Source of the DNA: Trema orientale
Lineage: Eukaryota > Streptophyta > Magnoliopsida > Rosales > Cannabaceae
Assembly (NCBI GenBank): GCA_002914845.1
Contig: JXTC01000163.1
Coordinates: forward strand, 504,817-568,816
Direction: 5' to 3'
Length of the DNA stretch: 64,000 bases
The first letter of the stretch is position 1; each line of letters begins with the position of its first letter. This document shows, piece by piece, positions 23,400-34,800 of the stretch. Both the position numbers and the translations under genes were made by a program. The notes beneath the pieces are model-generated. The model worked only from the letters and a program-made list of their open reading frames with translations. It did no database searches and was not told the DNA's origin.

Positions 23400-25260
23400 G
23401 GAATAACTCCATTTTTATTGAGTTATGACCCCCCTTCAAACTTAAGAGTTTTGCTAGTCCTAGAGCAAAAGAAAAACTAAAACACAACGAAACAAACACA
23501 CAAGGTGTTTGGCACGTAAATGGTGAATACTGAAGAATTTTGTCAAAAATTGCACATAGAATTTAAGTTATAGAAAAGTGTAAACATTGGCAAAGTATTA
23601 AAATAATTCAAGTACATGTCCCATTCCACATTATAGTATCTCTTTGTGTGTGTAAATGCCTTTTCACCTATTGTTGTATGAACCTAGATAAGATTATGCA
23701 AGTATGAATTAAGCGTAGACCCTCTAAGTTATAAATTAAGTAGCATAGGTTTGCTTTTCAAGTCTATCTCCACTAATGTAAATCAACATAACACCAAGGA
23801 TATAAAAGTCTTTATCAAGCTTGTAATGTAGACTTAGGTAAAAGTTAGATAATTTGGATAAAAGTAGACTCGATTTACCCTTAAGCACACATTAATCCAG
23901 GATCTTATTTGAGCTATACTTTCACTTCACACAATATCACCAATCTCCTTGTTTCAAATAGCATACCATTTTTTAATTGACTTTCTTTCTTTGATCTACT
24001 TTGATCAAACACATCAACCATACTTATTTTCTTTCTTTTTCTTGAGATGCACCCCTAAACTTGTTTATTTCTTTCTTAAATAAGAATGCACTCAGTTTTC
24101 TCTTTTTTTGTCATGAATAACATTTTTCTCTCTTTTTTTTTCGATAATGAAACTAAATACATAATAAAAGAAACTTTCAACACAAATATAGCTCTTAGAC
24201 TTCTCAACTCCACCCTTCTACCCCAACTGTATCACAGCTCAAAATATAACAATAACATATTCAATCATACTTAAGGGTAAAGGGTTGAAAGATATTATTT
24301 TAAGCTAGGCTAGTATGTGTGGTTGACAAAGAAAGGCATTATAAGGCTCAAAGTTGGTGTACAAGGGATAAAATATATCAAGGTCAGCTGAAAGGGCACA
24401 ATTGATCCAAACAATGCCTAAATCCTCTCCTTGGTGATATGCAATAAAGGATTTCGCCTCAATAGATTATCAAACAAATGCTACGACTTGTGAGATTATC
24501 AAAATAGCATATTCATATAAGCATGTTCTAGATTCACACATAATTTCAAAATTCAAGGCATTATACTTAATAATGGAATTTTCACAATCAAAATGGGTTA
24601 ATATAAGAGTTATTCACAAGATTAAGCCAATATAAACATTTTTCCACAACTTATGGCATATTCAACCAAGTTAATCATCATCGGATTATAGGAAATCACC
24701 AAGAAAACACAAACACCTAAAACACAAACAAGCACACCAATACAAATACATGAACAAACATTAAACTAACTAAAATGACAAATAAATACACATACAAACA
24801 CAAAATGAACAAACAATCCATAAGGTTTAACCCTCCACCAAACTTATCATGCTAATTAAATAGAAATTAAAGAGTAAGAAAAGAGTTTAGAGATATCCTC
24901 TTGAAGTCTTAAAGCCATGATGCTTGATGTTTTGGAGTTGTGTTAGACCTTCTGGATTGCTCAAAACATGAACAAAGTAATAAAGACTTTGGTTGCCTCC
25001 TAAGAAGCACTTGTTTAATACCATTGGCTTAACGTCTTCCTTCTTCACTATGGGGAGGATGAGGAGATGGAAGTACTTTGATGATTAATGTCCCCAGTAG
25101 TACTTGAATCTTTACTAATTCACCTTGAAAGTCCTCTTTGGGCTCCCATCTTCCACTTCCACCACTCCATAGGAAAAGATCTTGATAATAGTGAATGGCT
25201 CCGACTATCTAGACTTGAGTTTGCCCTGAAAAAGCCTCAAGCGAGTGTTGTACTTGTTTC
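23400..25260 (-). other. 3' non-coding region of Gypsy M
   Basis: Long stretch without coding potential between the integrase end and the word block. It carries CA-rich low-complexity sequence around 24700-24800 and the conserved-looking segment at 24991-25030. Athila/Tat elements are known for long non-coding 3' regions, which fits. Confidence 0.5.
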
Positions 25261-28049
25261 AAATTAGGGCTCTAGGATCTTCTTGCATGATTGGCATTCT
25301 CATAAGCTTGCAGATGGAATTCGTCTGTCTCATTAAGTTGCAAGAGACACTTTTCACTAGTAGTCTTCAAATTAAGATTCAACTTCTTGATAGCCCAATA
25401 CGCACTATGCTCTGATGCCACTGGGAGATGATAACATTTGCCAAACATTAGGTGGTATAGAGATATCCCAATCGGTATCTTGGACGTGGTCCAGTATGCC
25501 CAAAGTGCATCATCTAACCCCTTAGACCAATCCTTCCTAGAAGGTTTAACTGACTTCTCGATGATCCTCTTCACTTTTCTATTAGAAACCTCCACTTGAC
25601 TACTAGTTTAGGGGTGATATGCGGTACTAATTTTATGAGTTTCTTTATACTTGAAAATAAGAGTTCAAATTATTTATTGCAAAAGTGCATCCCCTCATCA
25701 ATTATAATCGCCCTAGAAGTGCCAAAGCGGGTAAAAACATTATTCTTCAAGAATCCCATAACCACTTTGGAATTGTTAGTGGGCAAGGAAACCGCTTGAA
25801 CTCACTTGAAAACATAGTCCACCTCTATAAGAATATATAGATTGTTGTAGGAAGAAATATAAGGCCCTATGAAATCAATCCCCCAAATACCAAAAGAGTT
25901 TACCTTTTCTAAGAATATTGTTGAGAGACATCTCATGTCTCTTTGAAATATTCTAACACTTTTGACATCTATCTCACCTTGAAACAAAGTAAAAAGTATC
26001 CTTGAAGAGTGTTGGCCAATAGAAACCCGATTGAAGCACCTTAACTATCGTTCCTTCACTCCCAAAGGGTTCTTAATACTCTGAAGAATGATGATATCTG
26101 AGTATATCTTCAATCTCCTTCTTTAGAACACACCTTCTTAGTACACGACTGTTACACTGACAGAACAAGAAAGGGTCATTCCACGTAAAATACTTGATAT
26201 CATGCAAAAATTTCTTCCTTGTTGAAAAGAAATACTGGAGGGAAGCACATTACCCGTAATGTAGTTGACATAGTCTCCATATCAAAGAAAGTCATAGTGC
26301 TCACAAGAGAGGAGTTGCTTTTGGAAAAAGCTCATTGATGATGGTTACATCTCTTTTTTTCCCACCATTTTCCAATCTAGAAAAATGATTTGCCATTTGA
26401 TTTTCTGGACCCTTCTTGTCTCTATTCTCTAAGTTAAATTCCTGCAAAAGAAGCACCCATCGAATCAATGTAGGCTTCGCATCCTTCTTTAAAAAAAGAT
26501 ACTTGATGTTTGAGTGGTCTGTGTATACAATCACCTTAGCACCAATGAGATAGGAGCGGAATTTGTTAAAGGAAAACACAATAGCAAGTAGCTCCTTCTC
26601 GGTGGTAGCATAATGAAGTTGAGCCTCAGTTATGGTCTTGCTAGCATAATAAATAGTGTGAAACACCCTCTCCATGCGTTGGCCTAAAACTACACCAACT
26701 GCAAAATCCCTAGCATCATACATTAATTCAAATTAAAAGCTCTAATCTAGTGCAACAATAATGGGGACCGAAGTTAGCTTATTCTTTAAAGTAACAAAAG
26801 CTTTATAACATGCATTATCAAAGTGGAAAGGCACATCCTTCTCCAAAAGATTACAAATAGGCTTGTAAATCTTAGAAAAGTCTGTGATAAACCTCTTATA
26901 GAGCCCGACATAACCAAGAAAGCTTCTCACTCTTTTTACTAAAGTATGAGGTGGCAACCTCTTAATAGTATCAATCTTGGCTCTATCAAATTCAATTCCC
27001 TTTGAGGAAAGTCTACGCCGAAGTACTACCATTTCTCGCACCATAGAGTGGCATTTCTCCCAATTCAGCACCAAATTTATTTCTACATGTCGTTTAAGCA
27101 CAATAGCATAATTATCAAGACAAGAATCAAATGAATCACCAAAGACCGAAAAGTCATCTATGAATACCTCAATGAATTTTTCCACTATATCCAAAAAAAA
27201 AGGCTATCATACACCATTGGAAGGTTGCGGAGGCATTATAAAACCAAAATGGCATCCTTCGAAATGCAAAAGTTCCATAAAGGCAAGTAAGAATGGTCTT
27301 CTCTTGGTCTTCGAGCACTATAGTAATTTGGTTATACAGGGAATAGCCATCTAAGAAACAATAAAATTCATGCCTGGCTAACCGATCAAGCATTTGGTCA
27401 ATAAAGATAGAGGCAAATGATCTTTCCAAGTTGCATTATTGAACTTGCAGTAGTCCATACATACTCTCCAATCGGTCACTGTTCTTGTAGGGATAAGCTC
27501 ATTATTTTCATAAGGCACCACCATCATCCCCCCTTTTCTTTGGAGTGCATTGAACCAGACTCACCCAAGGACTATCTGAAATAGGATAGATGATACCCTC
27601 ACTGGTCACTTAATGATCTCCTTTTTAACTACTCCCTTCATGATAGGATTCAACCTACATTGATGCACAATGGGGGACTTGTATTCTTCTTCAATGAGAA
27701 TTTTGTGCATGCAAATCGAGGGAATAATCCCTTTTATGTCAGCTAAAGACCATCCTAATGCTACTTTATCATCCCTCAAAACTCTCAACAATTTTTCTTC
27801 TTGTTCACTATTAAGAGAAGAAGAAAGTATAACTGGTAGGGTAAAAGACTCACCCAAATATGCATAACGAAGATGGTTGGGCAAAGGCTTGATCTCCAAA
27901 GTAGGTGTCTTTTCAATAGAAGGCTTGGCTCGACTAGATAAAGATACACTATCCAACACTTCAAATTGAGTTCTAGAATGAGTAAACGAGAGAAATGTTT
28001 CCAATAAGTTGACAAATTCAACAACCTCCTCTCTATCCATACAAAATCA

Positions 28050-29150
28050 AGCTAATAAATAACTTAAGAAAACATCCAATGATTAAAAACCTATAGTTTC
28101 GCACCTAGATTATTCTGTCTGAAACTATCAATCCAACCGATTTATGCTCATTCCCTATGCTAGGAGTGAATCTACCTAATTTTTCTATCGATTTTTCTCA
28201 AGAATTAATAGGCACGTCTTAGCAAACAAGTTCCAATATCTTTATATAAACTATAAATCTACCAAAACTCATTAAACACAAGAAATTCATTTTATTGCAC
28301 AAGCTTTATAGATATCTCTATCCTATGATAATCTTATGTCATAGTAATCAAGACAAATTCAATTCTTTCTTCTCAGATCTTGGATTAAACCTCTAATTTT
28401 AGGTAAAAGTTGGCCAAACCCTCCCGAGCATTAAACATAGATTAATATAATTAGCATAGCATGGGAAATAAACTTAAATTAGAATTGAAGTAGTTGAAAA
28501 CATCATAATCCAGCTACACCGTAGCCTTAGAAAGTAGAATTAGTTCATGATGAAAGAGGAACAAACTCTAAACATGGTTCTGGACAAGGAAGAACAAAGA
28601 AGAATAGAAAAAACTAAAAGTTAAATCAATGGGGTTCTGTCTTTGGGTTGCCAATCACTCCGCCTTCAATCCTTCATTCTCTCTCTCTCTTTCTGTCTTT
28701 TTTTTTTTGAGATCTTGATGGCTCTCTCGGTCGCAAAATAGGTCCTAAAAAGACCTATTTATATGCTTGGAAGCTGCCACAACAAAAATTAGGTCAAAAG
28801 GTGTCAAAACAAAATTATGTGCTGAATTTCAATAGCATGGCACTGGGGTACCATTGTTGCCGCCTATTATTTCTTAAGCCCGAACTAGCACCGGAGTGCT
28901 AATAATATAGTGCCGAGGAGCCACTTTCTCTGGTCCTCACAAATTTTAGCTTTTTTTGATCCTTTTAAGCACTCTAGTACCATTGACAAGTGCCAAGGGG
29001 CCATATTCTCTTCCTATCTTGTTACTTACTATGTCATTCTTACTCCAAGCACCATCAAGTACACCAAAATTACCTATCCTACACTCAAAACATCAAAAAC
29101 ACAAATAAAACTCACAAAAACTCAAGAATCCACTAAATGTCTAGCCTAGA
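28050..29150. other. 1.1-kb non-coding block between protease and RT of Gypsy M
   Basis: The protease part (29610-29160) and the pre-RT part (28040-27606) of element M are normally adjacent, but here about 1.1 kb of non-coding sequence separates them. It holds a CTCTCTCTCTCTTTCT microsatellite (28678-28695), a third block of GC-rich near-palindromic words (28840-28990: AGCACCGGAGTGCT, AGTGCCGAGGAGCCA) and a CA-rich tail. It could be a nested fragment of a related element's 3' region. I found no clear terminal repeats or target duplication. Confidence 0.45.
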
Positions 29151-29615
29151 TGGTATCTGATTTGTGAGTAAAACTCACTCGTCAAACACTCACGAGGGTC
29201 GACTGGAAAATCCCTCAAGAATATGTCTTCCACACACTTCTCAACCCCATCTACTTTATAGCAATCACCCATTTCACTTGGAAATTTAATGGCCTTAAAG
29301 ACATTGAAGGTTACCTATTCATCTTGGACTCATAGTGAGTTCTTCCTTTTGCATATTAGTAAGAGTTCTTTTTGTTGCTAAGAATAACCTTCCAAGGATA
29401 ATTGGAATCTCCTTGTCTTCCTCCATATTAAGAACTATAAATCCACCGAAAAAAATGAATTTATATTACAAGGATATCCTCAATAATTCCCCTTAGATGT
29501 TTAAGAGACCTATCTGAAGGTTGAAGTGTAACCGTAGTGATAGGCTTCGCCTCGCCCAAACCAAGTCTTCGATAAATAGACAAGGGCATCAAATTGATAA
29601 TAACCCCCAAACATG

Positions 29616-30296
29616 GATTAAAATATTGGTGTCGATGTCGATGTCGAGGTTTTATTTTATAGATATTGTCGAAGATATTGTCGATGTCGAAGATATTCCA
29701 AGAAAATACCGAAATTGGCCTTAAAACTCAAACTTTTCAAAGAACACTCTAAAAAATACTAAAGCAAGTGATACTCATAATTAATACAAGTTTTTATTTA
29801 GAAACAAAACCTATTTATACTTTATAAGACAATAAAATATATCGTATATAGTTAAAAACGATCGAATTTTATTTTATAGAATAATTTTAAAATCAAAATA
29901 TATATCACACTATTTTATTTAATACATCGCATATAAATACTTTATAAATTATAACTAGTTCTAAAATACAATGAAAATAAATAAAAATCATTGATAATAT
30001 AGTACAGTTTAGATATATTCAATAATAAAATAAGTTTCAATAAGATTGAAAGTTATAAGAGAAATTCATGTCTTAGTCAAAAATTTCTTTCGAATGTTAC
30101 GAGAGTCTTTTGTAGAGATTTCAAAATAATAAATACAATTAGAAAAAATATTCTCATTAAATACAAGTAATTTCAAAACTTTACCGACATATTATAGAGG
30201 GAGAACTATGATTTATTTTTATATTCTTTACTATTTTCTATAAAAAAAAAAAAGAAAAAAAAGACTTAAAAAAAATTCGATATTTTTGTCAACATT
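29616..30296. mobile_element. Short GTCGAT/GATATT-rich repeat element, left part (split by Gypsy A; right part 37180-37280)
   Basis: The left end has GTCGATGTCGATGTCGAGG (29632-29650), then ATATTGTCGAAGATATTGTCGATGTCGAAGATATT spread over 29666-29698. At the far side of the Gypsy insertion the same flavour returns (ATATTGATGATATTG, AATATCCATAAATATCTCGATATT, 37192-37235). Joined across the 5-bp duplication ACATT the unit would be about 770 bp, AT-rich and non-coding. It has the look of a non-autonomous DNA element with loosely inverted ends, but the borders and superfamily are not established. Confidence 0.4.
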
Positions 30297-31822
30297 TGAT
30301 TAAGGCACAAAAATGACATTTTGAGAATGATTGCAATAGTGTATTTGTGAAAATATTAAGTTAAAATTTGTATTTTTGTACGAATATTACACAATACATC
30401 GTTTTTGTGATTCCTATTTCTAAAAGTGATATTTTTGTAAAGATAATTCACAAATAATTTTTATTTGCAGCCCAAAATCTATGAAATGAACAAAGCCCAT
30501 TGGAATAAGATAAATATCACTCATGTGATGTGTGTGTACGTGGGGTATATTAATATAAGACAAAAAGTTGAGTATTAATATAAGGAAAAGATGAGAAGCA
30601 CGGTATATGTGTGTGAACGTGAGAAGCATAGGTATTTGATTTAAATGAATAAAGAAAGCAAAAAGGAAACATTTAGTCATGGAGCATGGTTGAATGTGTG
30701 GAGCATTTATTTAGAAAACAAAGATATGTGTACGTGGGATATATTAATAGAAGACAAAAAGGTATGGGTGCATGAAGTGAATCACTAAAGAAATAAAGAG
30801 AAGAAAAAGTAAAATATTGCTTGATAAATTCATGTGGGCAGGCGCGGCTTCTATGAAATGGGCATATGGTTTGATTAATAAAAGAAATATGACACTTTGG
30901 TGGCATGTGGTGGTAGCATAGATGTTAACAAGATGGATCAAATGATTAAGAAGGAAAAAAAGAGAAGTACACAATATAGTGGCATCAAGGCTACGGAGGA
31001 ACTTAGAACTCTATAAATAGAGTTTCATTCTCTTCATCAACGACTACCATGGGTCTATCTCTCTCTCTCCCTATTTTATTCTCTCAATTTCTTTCTAGAT
31101 CTTTGAGAGAATGGATTTTCATTTTGAGTAGTTTTTCTAGGCAAGACTGCGGGGAAAGCAATATTGTGTAACTAGTTTATATTTCTGCTTTGGATTTATG
31201 CAAGTATGATTTTAAAGTTTACAATTTTGTTTTATATAAACTCTTATCTTTTGATTTATAATATCCAATGATTTTATTTACATTCTCATATAAGATCAGT
31301 CAAGCTTTCCTTATGTGGTGATTAATGTTAAATATAATTGTTTCTGGTAAAATTCTAGACTAATGGTTCATCTTTTACTGCGTTATTGCCTCCTGGATAT
31401 ATCGTCGATTTTAAGTGACCTTTAAGACAGAATTTGCATGCTTAATTGATTGAGTTTTACAAAATAAATACGTGTATAGTCAAAAAGAATTTTATTATAT
31501 TATTTTCCGTTTGCATGATTGGGATGTGAATTGTATAACTAAGTTATAGCATAAATCGAAGCAGAATTTAACTAGTGAAGCAATATCGTGATCCTTGTAT
31601 GTCTTGTCGTTTTTCTCATTATTATTTTCTCTACAATTTTATGGTATTGTCATTGTCCTAAAATAATTCAAAATTTCATTACAATTTCATTTCTTTTGTG
31701 TTTATTTTTACGTAACCTTTTCTTTTTAATTTTGGTAACTTATTTACTTGTTTTTCGCCTCCCGGTGGGATCGACACCTCAAACTTGCTACAACTACCGA
31801 AGTACAATTTGAGCGTAAAACA
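30297..31822 (+). repeat. 5' LTR of Gypsy A (1526 bp)
   Basis: Begins TGATTAAGGCAC and ends GTAAAACA. A TATA box (CTATAAATAGAG near 31012) marks the probable promoter, with CT-rich sequence just downstream. It aligns over nearly its whole length with the LTR at 57780-59187. Confidence 0.88.
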
Positions 31823-31827
31823 AATTT

Positions 31828-31845
31828 TGGCGCCGTTGCCGGGGA
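31828..31845 (+). other. Primer-binding site, tRNA-Asp type
   Basis: TGGCGCCGTTGCCGGGGA is the exact complement of the 3' end of plant tRNA-Asp, the primer reported for Athila-type Gypsy elements. It sits 5 bp after the LTR end. Confidence 0.88.
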
Positions 31846-34800
31846 AGCCAAATCAACAAAAAGGTACACAATTCTTTCATTCTTTTTCTTGTAGAATTTT
31901 GTAAAAATAAATTTTTTTAAATTTTTAGTTTCTTTTATTTTTCGATTTTGTTTTCTGTTTTAGTTTAGATTTTATTTTCGTTAATTAGATTTATTAATTT
32001 TCTAGACTTTAGATTTTTAAGTAGTTAATTTTTTTTCTTCACATTATTATTTTATTTCAAAAAAATAAAAAAAAATATTGTGTTGTTTGCGTAACTGGTA
32101 GAAACTGAGATTGTTCTGTGCCTAAGAAAGATTGGTTATAGAATAATAAGGACTGCAATTGTGACCCCTCCAACTCACCTGGGAACCTCGAGGAGTTCTG
32201 TCTAGAAAAGTTGGGTTTTAAGTGGGATCTTTTGCACCCTTTCCAATTGATCTGGGAACATTCTTAGTGCATACTTTTTGCGTTTACTTCACAACTTTCT
32301 TTCTTTAAATATATAAAAAAATTATAATTAAAAAAAAATGTTTTACATTGATGGTTCATGTATTTCTGTTTTATTTTTATAATTATACATAATATCTTGT
32401 CTTTGCCTTTACGTTGCTTAGTGATTTTGAAGTTAATTTATTTTATTTTATTTTATTTTATTTTGTTATAAGTTTCTATCAAGTTTGTTTATTTATCTGT
32501 ATTTTAGTTCTTTTTTTTTTATAGATTTAATTTTATTTCTTAGTTTGTGATAATTTCTAGGCTTTTGATTAGGTTGTGATAAGTTGACCAGTTTAGTTTG
32601 TATATTTTATAATTAATTTGCATAATTTGGTAGTTTTAGATTAGTCCTTTTAGACTTAGATTTTTTTATTAAAAAAAAAAATTGTTCTGGGTGTATGAGT
32701 TGGGAAAGAAACGAGCTTGGGAGACTAGTTAGAAGATTTGAATTTGAGCCGCCACTTAGTCCTAGAACCATAAGTGAAGCTTCATCTGATTCTTGGTCTA
32801 GCATAGCACTGTCAATTGTACTCCCTACTCCTAGCAATATGAGTCAACACGAGGATAATCCTGTTAGGTCCTTAAAAGATTACTTACACCCTACCCGAAC
32901 TGCCACACCATCATGCATCATGTTTCCTCCTAATACACCACAATCGGATTTTAAACCCGGTATGATCCAACTTCTACCTATTTTTCATGGCTTAGAAAGT
33001 GAAAATCCATATGTGCACATTAGGGAATTTGAAGAGGTTGTGGCCATTTCCTATAGCCAACCCAATGCCGTAGATACTGCTAGGTTGAAATTTTTTCCTT
33101 TCTCCCTAAAAGATAAAGCAAAGAGTTGGCTATACTCTTTGAGACCAAGATCTATAGGTACGTGGGCGGAAATGACACAAACTTTCTTCAACAAATATTT
33201 TCTGCACCATAAGACCAATAATCTTAAGAGACAAATCTCAACATTTACCCAAAAGGATAGTGAAACTCTATACCAATCTTGGGAAAGGTTCAAAGAATTG
33301 TTGAACATGTGCCCACACCATGGGTACGAAAGTTGGTGCTTAGTGAGCTATTTCTATGAGGGACTTACCTATAGGGAGCGCCAATTTATAGAGATGATGT
33401 GCAATGGTGAGTTCCTACACAAGGACCCCGATGAAGCGATAGAGTACCTTAACGAGTTAGCTGAAAATCTGCCACCAAGCAACACAAACACCACTATTTC
33501 GAGTAACACTGAAGATATTCCTCCACAAGGAATAGAAAAGAAGAGTCATATTCAAGTGCCATTTCCTCAAGCTCTATTATTTGGAGGAAAAGCCCTGGAT
33601 AACCAAGGTGAGATCTTAGAACACCTTAAACAAGTTAAGATTAACTTACCCTTGTTACGTGTGATCAGACAGGTACCAACATATGCAAAGATGATCAAGG
33701 ATCTATGCACTATAAAGAGGAAGCACCACGTCAAGAAGACAACATTCTTGACTGAACAAGTAGGTGCGGTGATTGAGCAGAAAACACCACCGAAATACAA
33801 AGATCCAGGATGCCCTACCATCAGCTGTCACATCGGAACACACGAGTTTGGCCAAGCTTTACTTGACCTAGGAGCGAGTGTAAACCTCATGCCATATTCA
33901 GTTTACGTGCAACTGGGACTTGGAGAAATGAAGCCTACTTCAGTCGTACTACAGTTGGCCGACTGCTCCACAAAAAGGCCCCGAGACATTGTAGAAGATG
34001 TTCTCCTACAAATTGACAAGTTCTACTACTCTGTCGACTTCTTGAACCTCGATACACAATCTCTTGTTAACATGGAATCGAAAATACCACTGATCTTAGG
34101 CCGACCATTCCTCACTATAGCCAATGCCCTTATCAACTATAGGAATGGTCAAATGAAGCTTTCATTCGGTAACATGACATTAGAGGTCAACATCTTTCAT
34201 GTTGGCAAACAACCACAATCAGAGGATGAGTGTTATCAGTCATACTTGGTAGACTCGTTAGTTGAGGAAAAAGTGTGTGTACAGAAAAATCAGGATCCAC
34301 TCAAAACCTTTCTTCTTAACTCACCTACTTCAGGTTATTTTATACCTGCTGAACTTTCTGATTTGTTTGTCATATTTGAGCAGGATAAAATTCCTAGATT
34401 CTGGCAACCACGCCTCGAGGAGTTGCCACATGAAACAGAAAAACCGAAACCATCATTCCTTGAGACACCAAAAATTGAGTTAGCCCAGCTGCCCAAAGGT
34501 TTGAAATACGCATTCTTGGAATCAGGTGATACCTTTCCTGTCATTATTTCTTCTGAACTTAGTGCTGAATAAGATGAAAAATTGATAAATTTGTTGAAAG
34601 AACATAAGTCTGCACTAGGTTGGACAATAGCTGATATTAAAGGTATTTTCCCACTGATTTGTTCCCATAGGATCCATTTAGAGGAAGGAAGCCAACCCCA
34701 TAGAGACCCCCAAAGAAGACTTAATCCCACAATGAAAGAAGTTATTAAAAAGAAAGTCTTAAAACTATTAGATGCAGGTATAATCTACCCAATATCTGAT

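Larger units (their letters stand above)
14880..29615 (-). mobile_element. Decayed Gypsy retrotransposon, Athila-like (element M), hosting a CACTA insertion
   Basis: Minus-strand parts from the right: protease about 29610-29160 (NLMPLSIYRRLGL, then an IPIILGR motif); pre-RT segment 28040-27606 (VALGWSLADIKGI); RT about 27430-26750 (FYCFLDGYS; FIDDFSVFGDSFDSCL); RNase H 26723-26301 ([10 protein letters not shown]); integrase 25987-25272 ([20 protein letters not shown]). The 3' non-coding part follows. It includes the segment at 24991-25030 (GGTTGCCTCC...GCACTTG) that, from memory, recurs in plant Gypsy 3' regions. The part left of the CACTA (14880-15903) was contiguous with 22944 onward before that insertion, so it is assigned here with less certainty. 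No LTR pair is identified. Badly broken and old, with well over ten disruptions. Confidence 0.7.

Noticed and set aside
23067-23480. 137-codon plus-strand frame rich in Cys, Ala and Leu
   Set aside because: It crosses the GC-rich near-palindromic word block. The apparent composition comes from repeated GCTGC words, not from a protein family.
32437-32465. Satellite-like TTTTA run
   Set aside because: A short simple repeat in the Gypsy leader, too short to be a satellite or regulatory array.
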